Assembly (NCBI RefSeq): GCF_004104355.1
Contig: NZ_RJLM01000003.1
Coordinates: 310,001-374,000, forward strand
Reading direction: 5' to 3'
From: Photobacterium chitinilyticum
GTDB taxonomy: Bacteria; Pseudomonadota; Gammaproteobacteria; Enterobacterales; Vibrionaceae
Length of the DNA: 64,000 nucleotides
The notes beneath the pieces are model-generated. The model searched no databases and was not told the DNA's origin. It saw only the letters and a program-made list of their open reading frames with translations. The position numbers and the translations under genes were made by a program. How positions within the stretch are numbered: the stretch's first letter is position 1; every line of letters begins with the position of its first letter. Shown here in pieces: positions 1-8,735 of the stretch.

Positions 1-750
1 TAGCTCTTCTATTCTGCTGCGCATTGTTTGCAGATTCTGCTGAACGGTCAGGTTCCGTAGCGCTGTTTTCTCATCGTCTTTTAATGCCAGTTTCAGTCCG
101 GCTCCGCTACCGTTCGTTAGCTGCCATTGCGGATAGCTTTGACGAATAAATTTTCGTACCGCTCGATTAGCCTCTGTGTCAGGCAGATGCACAATCAGCC
201 CATCGACACCAGAAGCTTCAACACGTGCACCACGGATCCCTTCCTGACGGATCTGTTGGCGAAGCTCGTCGCTAAGTTGCTCACCTTGTGCCTTAAACAC
301 CTGATCAATATCAACATCCAGTAAGAACTGGACGCCTCCGCGCAGATCCAGCCCAAGCTTAATCGGGGAAAACCCCATACTCTGCAACCACTGCGGTGCA
401 GCTGGCTCTAGTGCCAATGTCAGCTGCGATTTGCTATTGGCTTGATCATTGATCACTTCAGCCAGTACGGTTCTTGCCGCTGTCTGTTGACTCTCTTTTT
501 GCAGCACAACGACTGTTTTATTTTCTTGCTGATCAATTCGCTTTACATCGATGCCGCGATTTTCCAGTTGTTGCTGCAGAACTAAAATAGATGGAACTTG
601 TGTACTCTTTGCTGCAATTTGCACCGCCGCATTCTCGCCATACCAGGTTGGAATAGCACTTAGCATCATAACTAAGACGGTAACGACCAGCACGACGTAC
701 TTCCATGTCGGATAGTGATTAAGCAGTCGCTGTTTATTGGGTTTTCTCAT
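1..750 (-). CDS. secD: SecD protein-export subunit, N-terminal part (cut by window edge)
   Basis: The reverse strand is open for exactly 250 codons from an ATG at 750 to the window edge. SecD is the inner-membrane RND-like subunit that, with SecF, uses the ion gradient to pull proteins out of the Sec channel. Visible are a short basic N-terminus, one membrane segment (about residues 16-34), the conserved stretch LGLDLRGGVQFLLDVD, and near the cut QQNLQTMRSRIEEL, both SecD signatures. A GGAG lies upstream of the ATG. No yajC, tgt or queA lies upstream, unlike the main secDF operon, so this is probably the second SecDF copy known in vibrios. The family call is firm; the paralogue call is inference from context. 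Confidence 0.9.
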   Translation of the reverse strand, partial: MRKPNKQRLLNHYPTWKYVVLVVTVLVMMLSAIPTWYGENAAVQIAAKSTQVPSILVLQQQLENRGIDVKRIDQQENKTVVVLQKESQQTAARTVLAEVINDQANSKSQLTLALEPAAPQWLQSMGFSPIKLGLDLRGGVQFLLDVDIDQVFKAQGEQLSDELRQQIRQEGIRGARVEASGVDGLIVHLPDTEANRAVRKFIRQSYPQWQLTNGSGAGLKLALKDDEKTALRNLTVQQNLQTMRSRIEEL

Positions 751-1053
751 TGTTAGTGCACCATATTCTCCACCAGTAATCTCTGGTGTGGTGGAATAAT
801 TTCCTGAGTAGAGAACAGCAAACATCGCAGGCTCAAAGCCGCAGCAATGTGCTAGAGATATACTCAGTCGGAACCAGATAGCTAGAACGTTAGACGGCAA
901 TAGCCGATAGTTCTAAGCGCTGGGTCAGGAAGTCCGAAGCAGTCTGTTTAATTGCTATAACCAGCAACAAAACATGATGTATACCAATCGAGGTAAGTAA
1001 GCGCCCAGATAATTACATAATAATAATCAAACACTTATACTGATTGATATTAA
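751..1053. other. Intergenic, no gene seen
   Basis: About 300 bases between secD and the next reverse-strand gene. It must hold the secD promoter, but I see no convincing -35/-10 pair, terminator or coding stretch on either strand. Confidence 0.4.
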
Positions 1054-1620
1054 TCAGGTGCGGAGAAAACGGTGGTGGTAGGAAATATAGGTGAGATTAC
1101 TCTCCTTCCAACCCGATATTCGGCAAGAAGGCGGATTCGTATTCAGCATCCAATTAAGACTATCGCTGAAATTGACACAATAACCTTTCACCAGGGAAGG
1201 TATTGGCTCGATCGGCAGCTCTATTGCCAGCTGATATAACGGCTGAACCTCTTCAGGATCATGGCGCAATAAATTTGCCATTCGAGAAGAGTTGGCTAGT
1301 GCTGGGTCATAGTCCCGACTTTCAGTGGAATGCTGTTTTTGAGGCAGTGGATTGGCCTGCTTAGGAATGGATTCCTTGGAGACCGCTTGCAGGGGAAAGT
1401 TCCAGACTAGCGCGCCTTTATCCATCGTAGCCTGATTGCTGTCAGTCTCCGAATGGATCTTAGCAACCAGTATATCGAACTTGGATGATTCAACCATATG
1501 CTGAGTAACACTATCTGGCAATGCCAAGTTATTGGCAGCTTGATAGCTTTCTGCATGAGCCATTGATGCAGCCCCCAGACAGAACACCAACATCACTGCT
1601 CGAATAATAGTTGCCAGCAT
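1054..1620 (-). CDS. Secreted hypothetical protein
   Basis: I do not recognise this protein. Starting at the ATG at 1620 gives a clear type I signal peptide (MLATIIRAVMLVFCLG.., cleavage after AHA near residue 23). The frame extends 12 codons further upstream, but those would sit before the signal sequence. The mature part, about 165 residues, is polar with two Cys near the C-terminus (GYCVNF and PPSCRIS), which could form a disulfide in the periplasm. It lies upstream of secD on the same strand but 300 bases away, so an operon is doubtful. Confidence 0.6.
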   Translation of the reverse strand: MLATIIRAVMLVFCLGAASMAHAESYQAANNLALPDSVTQHMVESSKFDILVAKIHSETDSNQATMDKGALVWNFPLQAVSKESIPKQANPLPQKQHSTESRDYDPALANSSRMANLLRHDPEEVQPLYQLAIELPIEPIPSLVKGYCVNFSDSLNWMLNTNPPSCRISGWKESNLTYISYHHRFLRT

Positions 1621-1799
1621 ATACTCAACATCACTAATAAGAACCAACAGCATCATAGGATGATGGCTGAAAATTCACAAGAGATTATTTGCACCAGATC
1701 ACAGTTTTCATTTATGACTGCATGAACAATTTCCCATTGAATGTTAAGAATATGATCGTTATATTTCATCCACATACCACTATACAGGGAAGCTAATTC

Positions 1800-2672
1800 A
1801 TGAAAACCAAGAAAATCGCATTTATCGGACTCGGAACAATGGGCTTCCCAATGGCAGGTCATCTAGCCAATGCCGGCCATCACGTCACTGTCTATAACCG
1901 TACGACCGCCACCGCTGAAAAGTGGGCAAAGCAATACCAGGGAGAGATCGCATTAACCCCTGCGAAAGCCGCCCAAGATGCTGATTTCGTTTTTACCTGC
2001 GTGGGAAATGATGAAGACGTTCGCCAGGTATACAAAGCTGCCGATGGTATCCTTGCGGCCGTCAAGCCGGGAGCAATCCTTATCGATAACACCACAGCCT
2101 CGGCTGAGGTTGCCCGTGAAATTGCACTTGCTGCCACAGAAGTAAGTACAGCCTTCCTTGATGCTCCGGTATCTGGTGGTGAGGCTGGTGCCGTTAACGG
2201 CTGCCTGACAGTTATGGTGGGTGGTAAGGAAAAGGTATTTGATACAGCTAAGCCTATTATCGACTGCTTTGCCAAGGCGACAACATTGATGGGGGATGTG
2301 GGTTACGGTCAGATCACTAAAATGGCGAACCAAATCTGTATTGCCGGTGTCCTGCAAGGACTGTCGGAAGCAATCACACTTGCCAAGTCAGCCGGTCTCG
2401 ATATAGAGAAAATGACTGATGTGTTAAAGCATGGTGCTGCAGGTTCGTGGCAACTGGAAAATCGCGCCGTCACGATGTCCGAAGATAAATTCGACTTTGG
2501 TTTTGCGATTGACTGGATGCGTAAAGATCTCGGCATTTGCTTTGAGGCCGCAGAAAAACTAGGGGTAGAGCTACCGCTAGCCAAGCAGGTTGACGGGATA
2601 TATTCAGAGCTGCAAGGGCGTGGGTTCAGCCGAGCTGATACATCTGTTCTGATTAAGCAGTTCGATAAATAG
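1800..2672 (+). CDS. NAD(P)-dependent beta-hydroxyacid dehydrogenase (HibD/GarR family)
   Basis: A 290-residue protein of the usual family length. It oxidises a short beta-hydroxyacid such as 3-hydroxyisobutyrate or tartronate semialdehyde; the substrate cannot be told from sequence. The Rossmann motif GLGTMG lies at residues 10-15, the substrate loop DAPVSGGEAGA at 121-131, and the catalytic lysine in GYGQITKMANQ at about K174. The C-terminal helical domain contains the substrate-side segment GSWQLENR. The start fits the family N-terminus (KKIAFIGLG). It stands alone between reverse-strand neighbours, so it has its own promoter and gives no pathway hint. Confidence 0.9.
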   Translation: MKTKKIAFIGLGTMGFPMAGHLANAGHHVTVYNRTTATAEKWAKQYQGEIALTPAKAAQDADFVFTCVGNDEDVRQVYKAADGILAAVKPGAILIDNTTASAEVAREIALAATEVSTAFLDAPVSGGEAGAVNGCLTVMVGGKEKVFDTAKPIIDCFAKATTLMGDVGYGQITKMANQICIAGVLQGLSEAITLAKSAGLDIEKMTDVLKHGAAGSWQLENRAVTMSEDKFDFGFAIDWMRKDLGICFEAAEKLGVELPLAKQVDGIYSELQGRGFSRADTSVLIKQFDK

Positions 2673-2778
2673 CCTTTAACGATTCCTGCTTTGAGTGCCA
2701 TTTAAATATTATCGCACTACATACAAACACCAAGCCTCATTCACTGGCTTGGTGTCGACTTCCTCAGTCTATCCAAAC

Positions 2779-3108
2779 TCAGAACAAACTAAAGATTGCC
2801 ATCAACAATCGATCATCAGCTTCGCGCTTTTCTTCAACTTCACGCATCGCTTCATGGCTAGGCGTGAATCCCTGATTTAAAGACGCTGGCAATTCTGTAG
2901 CAGAGCTACGCTTAGGCTTAATATTAATGACACTCTCCGTATTATCCTTGCCAATATATTGCCGTTCGTTTGTTACCTCCAGCCCTGCGGACTGTGTATA
3001 CTCCGGCTTCTGTTGCAGCAGAGTTAAGTCATTCAGAAATGTCTCCGCATTGGTATGAGCAGAGACTCCCCATAGGCATCCCACGAGAACTATTCCAAAA
3101 TATCGCAT
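2779..3108 (-). CDS. Small secreted hypothetical protein
   Basis: I do not recognise this family. The longer frame opens at 3195, but that would place coding sequence inside the terminator at 3182-3215. The ATG at 3108 gives a signal peptide (MRYFGIVLVGCLWGVSAHTNA) and a mature part of about 85 polar residues rich in Lys, Glu and Ser. It follows nupC on the same strand but is separated from it by the terminator. It could be a real small periplasmic protein or a chance frame; the signal peptide is the main support. Confidence 0.45.
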   Translation of the reverse strand: MRYFGIVLVGCLWGVSAHTNAETFLNDLTLLQQKPEYTQSAGLEVTNERQYIGKDNTESVINIKPKRSSATELPASLNQGFTPSHEAMREVEEKREADDRLLMAIFSLF

Positions 3109-3181
3109 TGTATCTAACCTGCATCTACTAACTGCAGCAAACTCTAACACAATAAAACATTGTATTATATATTTCAGATAT

Positions 3182-3215
3182 AAAAAAACCGCCAACTGAA
3201 TGTGGCGGTTTTTTT
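3182..3215 (-). terminator. Rho-independent terminator after nupC
   Basis: Stem CCGCCA (3189-3194) pairs with TGGCGG (3203-3208), flanked by seven A and seven T, so it can act in both directions. It lies 12 bases beyond the nupC stop on the reverse strand. Confidence 0.85.
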
Positions 3216-3226
3216 ATAAAACTAAC

Positions 3227-4435
3227 TTACAAGCTAACGAATATACCAGCCAGAGCTGCACTCATCAGGTTAGCCAAAGTCGCCGCAAGTACCGCCTTAA
3301 AACCTAGACTTGCTACATCACCACGGCGCTCAGGAGCCATGACACCGATAGAGCCAATCTGAATAGCGATAGAGCCGATGTTGGCAAAGCCGCATAGAGC
3401 AAACGTAATAATCACCTGGCTTTGAGTAGACAGTGTTTCTTTGACACTTACAAAATCAAGGAAGGCAACAAATTCGTTCAAGATCATCTTCTGGCCAATG
3501 AATGCGCCGGCTTGAAGCATTTCACTGGCAGGTACGCCAATGATGAAAGCAAGTGGCGAGAACAAGTAACCTAAAATACCCTGCATGGTCAGGCTCTGCA
3601 TACCAAACCACTCACCAACCATCTCAAGGCCAGCATTCGCCATTGCGATAACACTAACAAACGCAATCAGCATCGTACCGATAGCAACAGCCACCTTCAT
3701 GCCGTTCATCGCACCGGCCGCCAGAGCATCAATCGCATTACTGTGATCGCTTTTAGCCATTTCGATCTCAGTTTGTTCAACAGCTTTGCCTTGCTCTGGA
3801 ACCAGAATCTTAGCCATCAGCAGGCTACCCGGTGCGGCCATGAAGCTAGCTGCAATAAGGTATTTCAGGTCGACACCCAATCCAGCATACCCCCCCAAGA
3901 CACTACCGGCGACTGACGCCATACCTCCGGTCATCACAGCAAACAACTCAGAGCGGGTCATTTTAGGAAGGAATGGTTTGACCAATAAAGGCGATTCACC
4001 CTGAGAAAGAAAGATATTACCCGTTGCAACCAGTGATTCTGCACGGCTGGTACCCAGAGCTTTCTGAATACCGCCACCAATCACCTTAATGACCCACTGC
4101 ATTGCACCTATATGATAAAGAAGAGAAATCAGAGCACTAATGAAAATAACGAGGGGAAGAACGCGAACAGCAAAAATGAAACCGGAAGTAGCGAGGTCAC
4201 CAAACAAGAATTTGATCCCCTCATCGGCAAAACCCAATACATTGGCGACGCCACTACTCATCGCCCCCAGCATCATTTGCCCTACCGGTATATACAATAC
4301 CAAAGCGGCAAAACTTGCCTGTAGGAATAGCGCTCCACCGACGGTACGCCAATTGATCGCTTTGCGGTTTTCAGATAACGCCCAAGCGCAAACTACCAGT
4401 ACTAAAATACCGGCCAAACTAATTAACAACTGCAT
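3227..4435 (-). CDS. NupC-family nucleoside cotransporter (CNT)
   Basis: A 402-residue inner-membrane permease of the concentrative nucleoside transporter family, which imports nucleosides with a cation. It has about ten hydrophobic segments and the family signatures GNIFLSQGESPLLVKPFL (about 138-155), with the QGESP substrate-loop motif, and ALCGFANIGSIAIQIG (about 346-361). The length matches bacterial NupC/NupX. The start follows an open upstream region that carries a long imperfect inverted repeat (4601-4687). A terminator follows directly, so the gene is monocistronic. Whether it is NupC or NupX cannot be decided here. Confidence 0.93.
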   Translation of the reverse strand: MQLLISLAGILVLVVCAWALSENRKAINWRTVGGALFLQASFAALVLYIPVGQMMLGAMSSGVANVLGFADEGIKFLFGDLATSGFIFAVRVLPLVIFISALISLLYHIGAMQWVIKVIGGGIQKALGTSRAESLVATGNIFLSQGESPLLVKPFLPKMTRSELFAVMTGGMASVAGSVLGGYAGLGVDLKYLIAASFMAAPGSLLMAKILVPEQGKAVEQTEIEMAKSDHSNAIDALAAGAMNGMKVAVAIGTMLIAFVSVIAMANAGLEMVGEWFGMQSLTMQGILGYLFSPLAFIIGVPASEMLQAGAFIGQKMILNEFVAFLDFVSVKETLSTQSQVIITFALCGFANIGSIAIQIGSIGVMAPERRGDVASLGFKAVLAATLANLMSAALAGIFVSL

Positions 4436-4949
4436 TATTTCGTCCTGTTGTTTCTAATAAATGGGATGCCGAAATATGAAGGTGTTACTGCCTGTTGCAA
4501 TAGGGGAACCACTGCTTTCGGGGAAAAAGCAAAATAGGAGGGTTCTGAACAAGGTTGTTCAGAAAATGCGTGTTTGTCCGCCCACATGTACAACATACAA
4601 GTCACCTTGATAACAAGCTAAAATAACGCCGGTCCAACTCCGTGGGTCGTTCACATATCCATGGTGACAGCTTGTAACTAAGGTGGCTGAACTCGATGGT
4701 TCTGGCCGGAAGCGGAGTATATAGAGATATAGATCACATTAACAACCCCAGAGCCGTTTTTTTTTGTGATCTGGATTCGAGCGGACATAAAATGAGCAAT
4801 TATGCGTAATTACGTTTTTAATTTCTGCCGTCACAAGAACAAGTAGAACTTAAATGAACAGTAGCAAACTCGGAGGGTGCATAGATGAGGGTATACAGAG
4901 GGGCTTTTTGAGCCCCTCTTTCATGTATTCAAATCATTCGGGAGATGAG
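4436..4949. promoter_or_regulatory. nupC upstream region with long imperfect inverted repeat
   Basis: The 5' region of nupC holds two arms, 4601-4619 and 4669-4687, which pair 5'-AGCTTGTxAxxAAGGTGxC with about 15 of 19 matches. A smaller hairpin CTGAACA/TGTTCAG lies at about 4543-4560. A half-symmetric CRP-like element (TAATGTGATCTATAT on the reverse strand, around 4727-4742) lies further upstream. Read on the reverse strand, these would be leader or operator structures for nupC. No coding stretch is seen. Confidence 0.35.
4897..4919. terminator. Perfect 9-bp hairpin after the OMP gene
   Basis: AGAGGGGCT (4897-4905) and AGCCCCTCT (4911-4919) form a perfect stem with a 5-base loop, 30 bases beyond the stop of the outer-membrane protein gene. 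The T-run is short on both sides, so the direction is unclear. Confidence 0.55.
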
Positions 4950-5459
4950 TTAGAACTTGTAGTCAACAGAGAGTACTACTTGTTGGGAGTCATCAATTTT
5001 CGTGCTGTTTTCGTTATAATCCTGGTCAAGGTAGCGGTAGGTTAGATCCGTCGACCAGTTATCATTGATTTCATACATCGCACCGACCTGGCCGCCCCAT
5101 ACAAAATCTGATGAACTTTCACCCGCAATTTTGTTATCTGCTACACCCGCAGACACACCGGCGAATAAGTTAACCTGCTGAGCGACTGGTACCAAATAGT
5201 CGTAAGATGCCAAGAACATATTCTGTGATGACTTATCCATATAGCTATAGGTGCCCATCACGCGATGGTGATCATTGATTATGGCACCGCCACGTAGCTG
5301 GTAAGTCATATCTTCACCGTTCTGGCCAAACTCACCTTTGACATTATCTTCTTGATAACCGGCACCAGCACCAACAAACCAATCCGTGTCCGCAGCAAAA
5401 GCAGGCAATGCCATAACAGTTGCCAAAGTGATGGTTGAAATAACGGCTAATTTTTTCAT
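4950..5459 (-). CDS. Outer-membrane beta-barrel protein (OmpA-like/OmpX-size)
   Basis: A 169-residue protein with a classical signal peptide (MKKLAVISTITLATVMALPAFA, cut before ADTDW). The mature part alternates hydrophobic residues in strands (WFVGAGAGY, LRGGAI, SLRYLDQDY-like) and ends in VDYKF, the C-terminal aromatic expected for BAM-inserted barrels. The size fits an eight-stranded barrel of the OmpA-like porin superfamily with no peptidoglycan-binding domain. Function unknown; such proteins act as adhesins or small pores. A 320-base region upstream and a hairpin downstream suggest a single-gene unit. Confidence 0.75.
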   Translation of the reverse strand: MKKLAVISTITLATVMALPAFAADTDWFVGAGAGYQEDNVKGEFGQNGEDMTYQLRGGAIINDHHRVMGTYSYMDKSSQNMFLASYDYLVPVAQQVNLFAGVSAGVADNKIAGESSSDFVWGGQVGAMYEINDNWSTDLTYRYLDQDYNENSTKIDDSQQVVLSVDYKF

Positions 5460-5783
5460 CGGTGATACTCCTAAATGTCTTTATATGAAGAGCGAACATC
5501 GTCTATTTCGATGGCCTTCGTTTTGTTGATGACTAATCTACACCGCTTAACTGAACGTAGCCTTAAAATAAAAAACAATGTTTTATAACTGAACAGAGAC
5601 TTAACAACCGCCCTTTTGGGCTATGAACGGTCTGAACTTCAACTTTCGTACTGCATTGATAAGGTGAGGACTTGATAAGTTAAGGTATTGTTTCGAATAA
5701 TTAAGATCTGAATCAAGCATCACAATTGACTATCAGCTGGAGCTAGGCATAATTTGCAGATAATGAATATAAGGCGGCTCTAA

Positions 5784-6377
5784 ATGGCTAACGCTCGAAA
5801 ACAGACGTTAATTTTTTCTCCTTGCCGATTCAGGGGGATAACCATTGCCACTATGCTATTCACTATTCTCTTTTCGATAAATTCTTATGCCAACCAGTAC
5901 GTATCTGAACTTAAGCTACTTAACTACACTGATACATACGGTAATGTGTCATTGCGATATGCACGAAACTTGACGCTGCCTAATCCAATGACAGTCAAGG
6001 GCAACCTTAATCTTGAATACAGTAAAATAGAACGTTTGCCACGAAAGCTGAAAGTGGAAGGAAACCTAAATCTGGCATATAGCGCAGTCAAACAGCTCCC
6101 GCGACAATTAGTTGTCTTTGGCTATATAAACCTTGCCCACTCACAAGTCACTTATCTGAATACGGGTCTGCAGGTCAGGGGAGATCTTAGTATCATGGGG
6201 ACCAAAATCACACAACTGCCCCCTTACCTGTATGTCGGTGGTGACTTATATCTTGCAAATTCGGCAATTACTGAACTTCCAAAGTTTTTGGTCGTAAAAG
6301 GCGATATCTATCTTGGTGGTAGGCCCATTCGCGAAATACCTGAACAAATAACTGTTGGTGGCCATATATTTAAATAG
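5784..6377 (+). CDS. Secreted leucine-rich-like repeat protein
   Basis: A 197-residue protein with a good ribosome site (AAGGCGG before the ATG). After a basic N-terminus and a hydrophobic segment (about residues 22-36, cleavage after SYA) come about seven repeats of 20-22 residues with the pattern V-x-G-x-L-x-L-x-x-S-x-I-x-x-LP-x-x-L. This should form a regular solenoid like bacterial LRR proteins. Repeat units include GNLNLEYSKIERLP, GDLYLANSAITELP and GDIYLGGRPIREIP. No enzymatic domain is visible. It sits alone amid AT-rich DNA. A binding or adhesion role on the cell surface or in the periplasm is inferred from the fold only. Confidence 0.7.
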   Translation: MANARKQTLIFSPCRFRGITIATMLFTILFSINSYANQYVSELKLLNYTDTYGNVSLRYARNLTLPNPMTVKGNLNLEYSKIERLPRKLKVEGNLNLAYSAVKQLPRQLVVFGYINLAHSQVTYLNTGLQVRGDLSIMGTKITQLPPYLYVGGDLYLANSAITELPKFLVVKGDIYLGGRPIREIPEQITVGGHIFK

Positions 6378-6605
6378 TTATCTAACTTTTTTATACGAAT
6401 ATAAGATATCTTACACTCCGGATGAATACACTTCTATATATTATCGACACTAGCTCTATCTACAAAAATTAAACTTGGTGTATTGATGAAAACACAACGA
6501 ACAAACTCAATAGCAAACGATTGCTATTTGAATAATAGGCGAATGGTTATAAGTTCAAGGGAATTTAAAATAGCAAATAAATAATCACACTAGGAAGGGG
6601 GTATT

Positions 6606-6643
6606 TGCCAGAAACACTCTTCGTAAATCTTGTGCTTCTGGCA
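6606..6643. repeat. Hairpin downstream of small ORF
   Basis: TGCCAGAA plus CAC (6606-6617) pairs with GTG plus TTCTGGCA (6632-6643), 11 pairs with one mismatch and a 14-base loop. It lies beyond the stop of the small reverse-strand ORF at 6698. No strong T-run on either side. Confidence 0.5.
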
Positions 6644-6697
6644 TGCTTTAAAAAACATTAAAAAAATCAATAAATTGATGCTACTGCACTCAAGCTA

Positions 6698-6772
6698 TTA
6701 CTGTGATTTCCCTTTTTCACTTGTCGTTTGCGACTGATGATAGAACCATTGTCTGCGGTTTCTATTAGCCAT
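6698..6772 (-). CDS. Possible 24-residue basic/aromatic peptide
   Basis: Too short for usual gene calling. An ATG at 6772 is preceded by GAGGT at normal spacing and opens 24 codons. The core RRQWFYHQSQ resembles RKRFWFQQSR in the 26-residue ORF at 63318-63398, which also has a good ribosome site. The shared pattern (Arg-rich start, W/F pair, QS, charged tail) is the only support. It could be coincidence; no function can be given. Confidence 0.35.
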   Translation of the reverse strand: MANRNRRQWFYHQSQTTSEKGKSQ

Positions 6773-7366
6773 ATTTTACCTCTCATTTTTTCCAAAAACG
6801 AGTAAGGTTGATATCTCTCTTTTATTAATACCGTCTTACTCATCTAATCAGCTCTACTATACCCAACGGATCATTACATCCTGATGACAGTTAGGTCACA
6901 GTAAAACTTCGTTACTCCCTGGCAAATCAACTTTTTAAAATAGAACGACTAATTGCAACTAGGTCCAATAAAAAGCTCAGGGGTTAAAAAACAGTGTGAT
7001 ATCTCAAGCAGTGATTTTAGAAGTGACCTTATTTAACGGATTAAGGCTTTCCACTCTTTTCAATAAAATTCACCATCCAATATATATCAACCAATTTAAT
7101 ATAAGAGGCAATGGTTAGCTTTGCAACCACTATTTTGCATTATTTTTGTGACAAACATCTCTTTTAGAGGGGAACGAGCGATGATACCAACGAACCAATC
7201 AGGTAACTGATTCAATAACAAAGAAATATACGTAAATCGATATCACAATAGAATTCTAGCGTTCAATACTTTTTCACAACCATTCTAAGATTCATCACTA
7301 TCGCAACTAAATGTATTCGCAGCTAGTTATCCCACGGTTCTATCAAAAACTATGTTCAACTTGCTG

Positions 7367-7394
7367 TTGACATAGCAACACCTTTTGTTAACAT
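7367..7394 (+). promoter_or_regulatory. Sigma-70 promoter for the SRPBCC gene
   Basis: TTGACA at 7367-7372, a 16-base spacer and TAACAT at 7389-7394, 32 bases before the ATG. AAAGGG at 7412-7417 is the ribosome site. Confidence 0.55.
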
Positions 7395-7425
7395 CGCAAT
7401 TACATCTTGACAAAGGGTCGAAAAC

Positions 7426-7878
7426 ATGGGTATACACACCATCACTTTAGAGCAAACTGCTGATGTGCCCAAGAAAGTACTTTTCCAGTTACTTTCTGAC
7501 CATGAAAACCTTGGACGCTTTTTCGACGCCGAGTATTCTCTCGTTAAGCATGGAAAACCAGAGATCAATGGAATTGGTGCAGTCAGGAAAGTCATTTCCG
7601 GGCCATTTACTTTTCAAGAGCAAATCATCGACTACAAAGAAAATGAACATCTTCACTATAAGATCATCCAAGGTGGTCCCATCGACGAACATGGTGGGTG
7701 GATTCGTTTTCAGAGCATCAATGCTAACCAAAGCCTAATTCATTACCGGATCAAGTTTTCCCCTCGTATACGGGGAACAGGATGGCTTATCAAGTTGCTT
7801 CTGGAAAAAGATATCAAAAGAGCACTCTGCCATATTGCCGAGTTTGGCGAGTCAGAATGGAAAGGTCACTGGGGATGA
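7426..7878 (+). CDS. SRPBCC-fold (polyketide cyclase/dehydrase-like) protein
   Basis: A 150-residue cytosolic protein of the START/SRPBCC superfamily, which binds a hydrophobic ligand in a helix-grip cavity. The N-terminal strand plus TADVPKKVLFQLLSDHENLGRFF (split by a conserved helix) and the later GIGAVRKV and LHYKIIQGGPI strands follow the family plan. The C-terminal long helix (LIKLLLEKDIKRAL) closes the fold. Ligand and role are unknown. It has its own promoter and ribosome site, with no obvious partner gene. Confidence 0.75.
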   Translation: MGIHTITLEQTADVPKKVLFQLLSDHENLGRFFDAEYSLVKHGKPEINGIGAVRKVISGPFTFQEQIIDYKENEHLHYKIIQGGPIDEHGGWIRFQSINANQSLIHYRIKFSPRIRGTGWLIKLLLEKDIKRALCHIAEFGESEWKGHWG

Positions 7879-8195
7879 AGTTAACACCTCCCCTAGTTGT
7901 CTCTGCAGTACCTCCGGCAGACATCACTGGCACTGGTATCTGTCGGCTTTCAAAAAGAAACAGTAAAGATGCATCAGAAACTGGCTAAATTTGATAGCTC
8001 AGGCTAACCTTTTTTTGCTCAAAGTTAGAAAAATGTCATCAATATGCCAAATATCCCTGCTATCTTCCTGCCAACAAACAAAAAACAAAGTATTGGTATT
8101 CATTCCATTCTTTGATCCAACCTATTGCATAAATATTATGAACACGATTTAATAATTTCATTTTAACATATTGCTTTATACGTTAGGACAAGTAG

Positions 8196-8735
8196 ATGAG
8201 ACACCAACCTTTATTAACAACGGAAAGGCTCATACTTAGGCCTTTTCAGCTATCAGACTCCACCAAGATACAAAAACTCGCAGGTGACGAGATGATTGCC
8301 AACGGTACCATCAACATTCCACATCCCTACTCAGATGGTATTGCCGGGCAATGGATTGGCAAGCTCCTTGCCGGCTGGCAGAGCCAGCAATCAGCTATCT
8401 ACGCAATCACTCTAAAATCCAATTATCAGCTAATAGGCTGCGTCGGGCTCCATAACATTGCCAACAATAATGCCCAACTGGGATATTGGATTGGTGTGCC
8501 TTTTTGGGGCCAAGGCTATTGTACAGAAGCAGCGAAACGTTTGACGGAGTTTGGTTTCAAGCGTATGGAGCTGGAAATGATCTACGGCCAACATTTAAGC
8601 CGAGATCCATCACCAGGTAAAATTATGCAAAAGATCGGTATGGAGCATATTATGACAAAAAGTGACGCAACTAGAGTCAATATGATCACTGAAGATCTTG
8701 AGTATTATGAGATCAAGGTTTTAACAGAGGCTTGA
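8196..8735 (+). CDS. GNAT acetyltransferase, RimJ/RimL type
   Basis: A 179-residue acetyl-CoA-dependent N-acetyltransferase. The N-terminus LTTERLILRPFQLSD is typical of the RimJ/RimL group; the acetyl-CoA loop lies in GYWIGVPFWGQGYCTEA (about 96-112), where Q/R-x-x-G-x-G/A is represented by WGQGYC. The usual late motif NxxSxxxxxKxGF appears as SRDPSPGKIMQKIGM. The substrate may be an amine, drug or protein N-terminus; it cannot be resolved. It stands alone, 300 bases after the SRPBCC gene. Confidence 0.85.
   Translation: MRHQPLLTTERLILRPFQLSDSTKIQKLAGDEMIANGTINIPHPYSDGIAGQWIGKLLAGWQSQQSAIYAITLKSNYQLIGCVGLHNIANNNAQLGYWIGVPFWGQGYCTEAAKRLTEFGFKRMELEMIYGQHLSRDPSPGKIMQKIGMEHIMTKSDATRVNMITEDLEYYEIKVLTEA

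Larger units (their letters stand above)
6378..7366. other. Long AT-rich intergenic region
   Basis: About 1 kb with no long coding stretch on either strand. It contains a possible small reverse-strand ORF (6698-6772) followed by a hairpin (6606-6643), listed separately. The rest, especially 6780-7366, shows nothing I can name; it may be decayed. Confidence 0.4.

Noticed and set aside
1892-2357. Long antisense ORFs inside the HibD-type gene
   Set aside because: They mirror the codons of a clear dehydrogenase gene and have no family resemblance.
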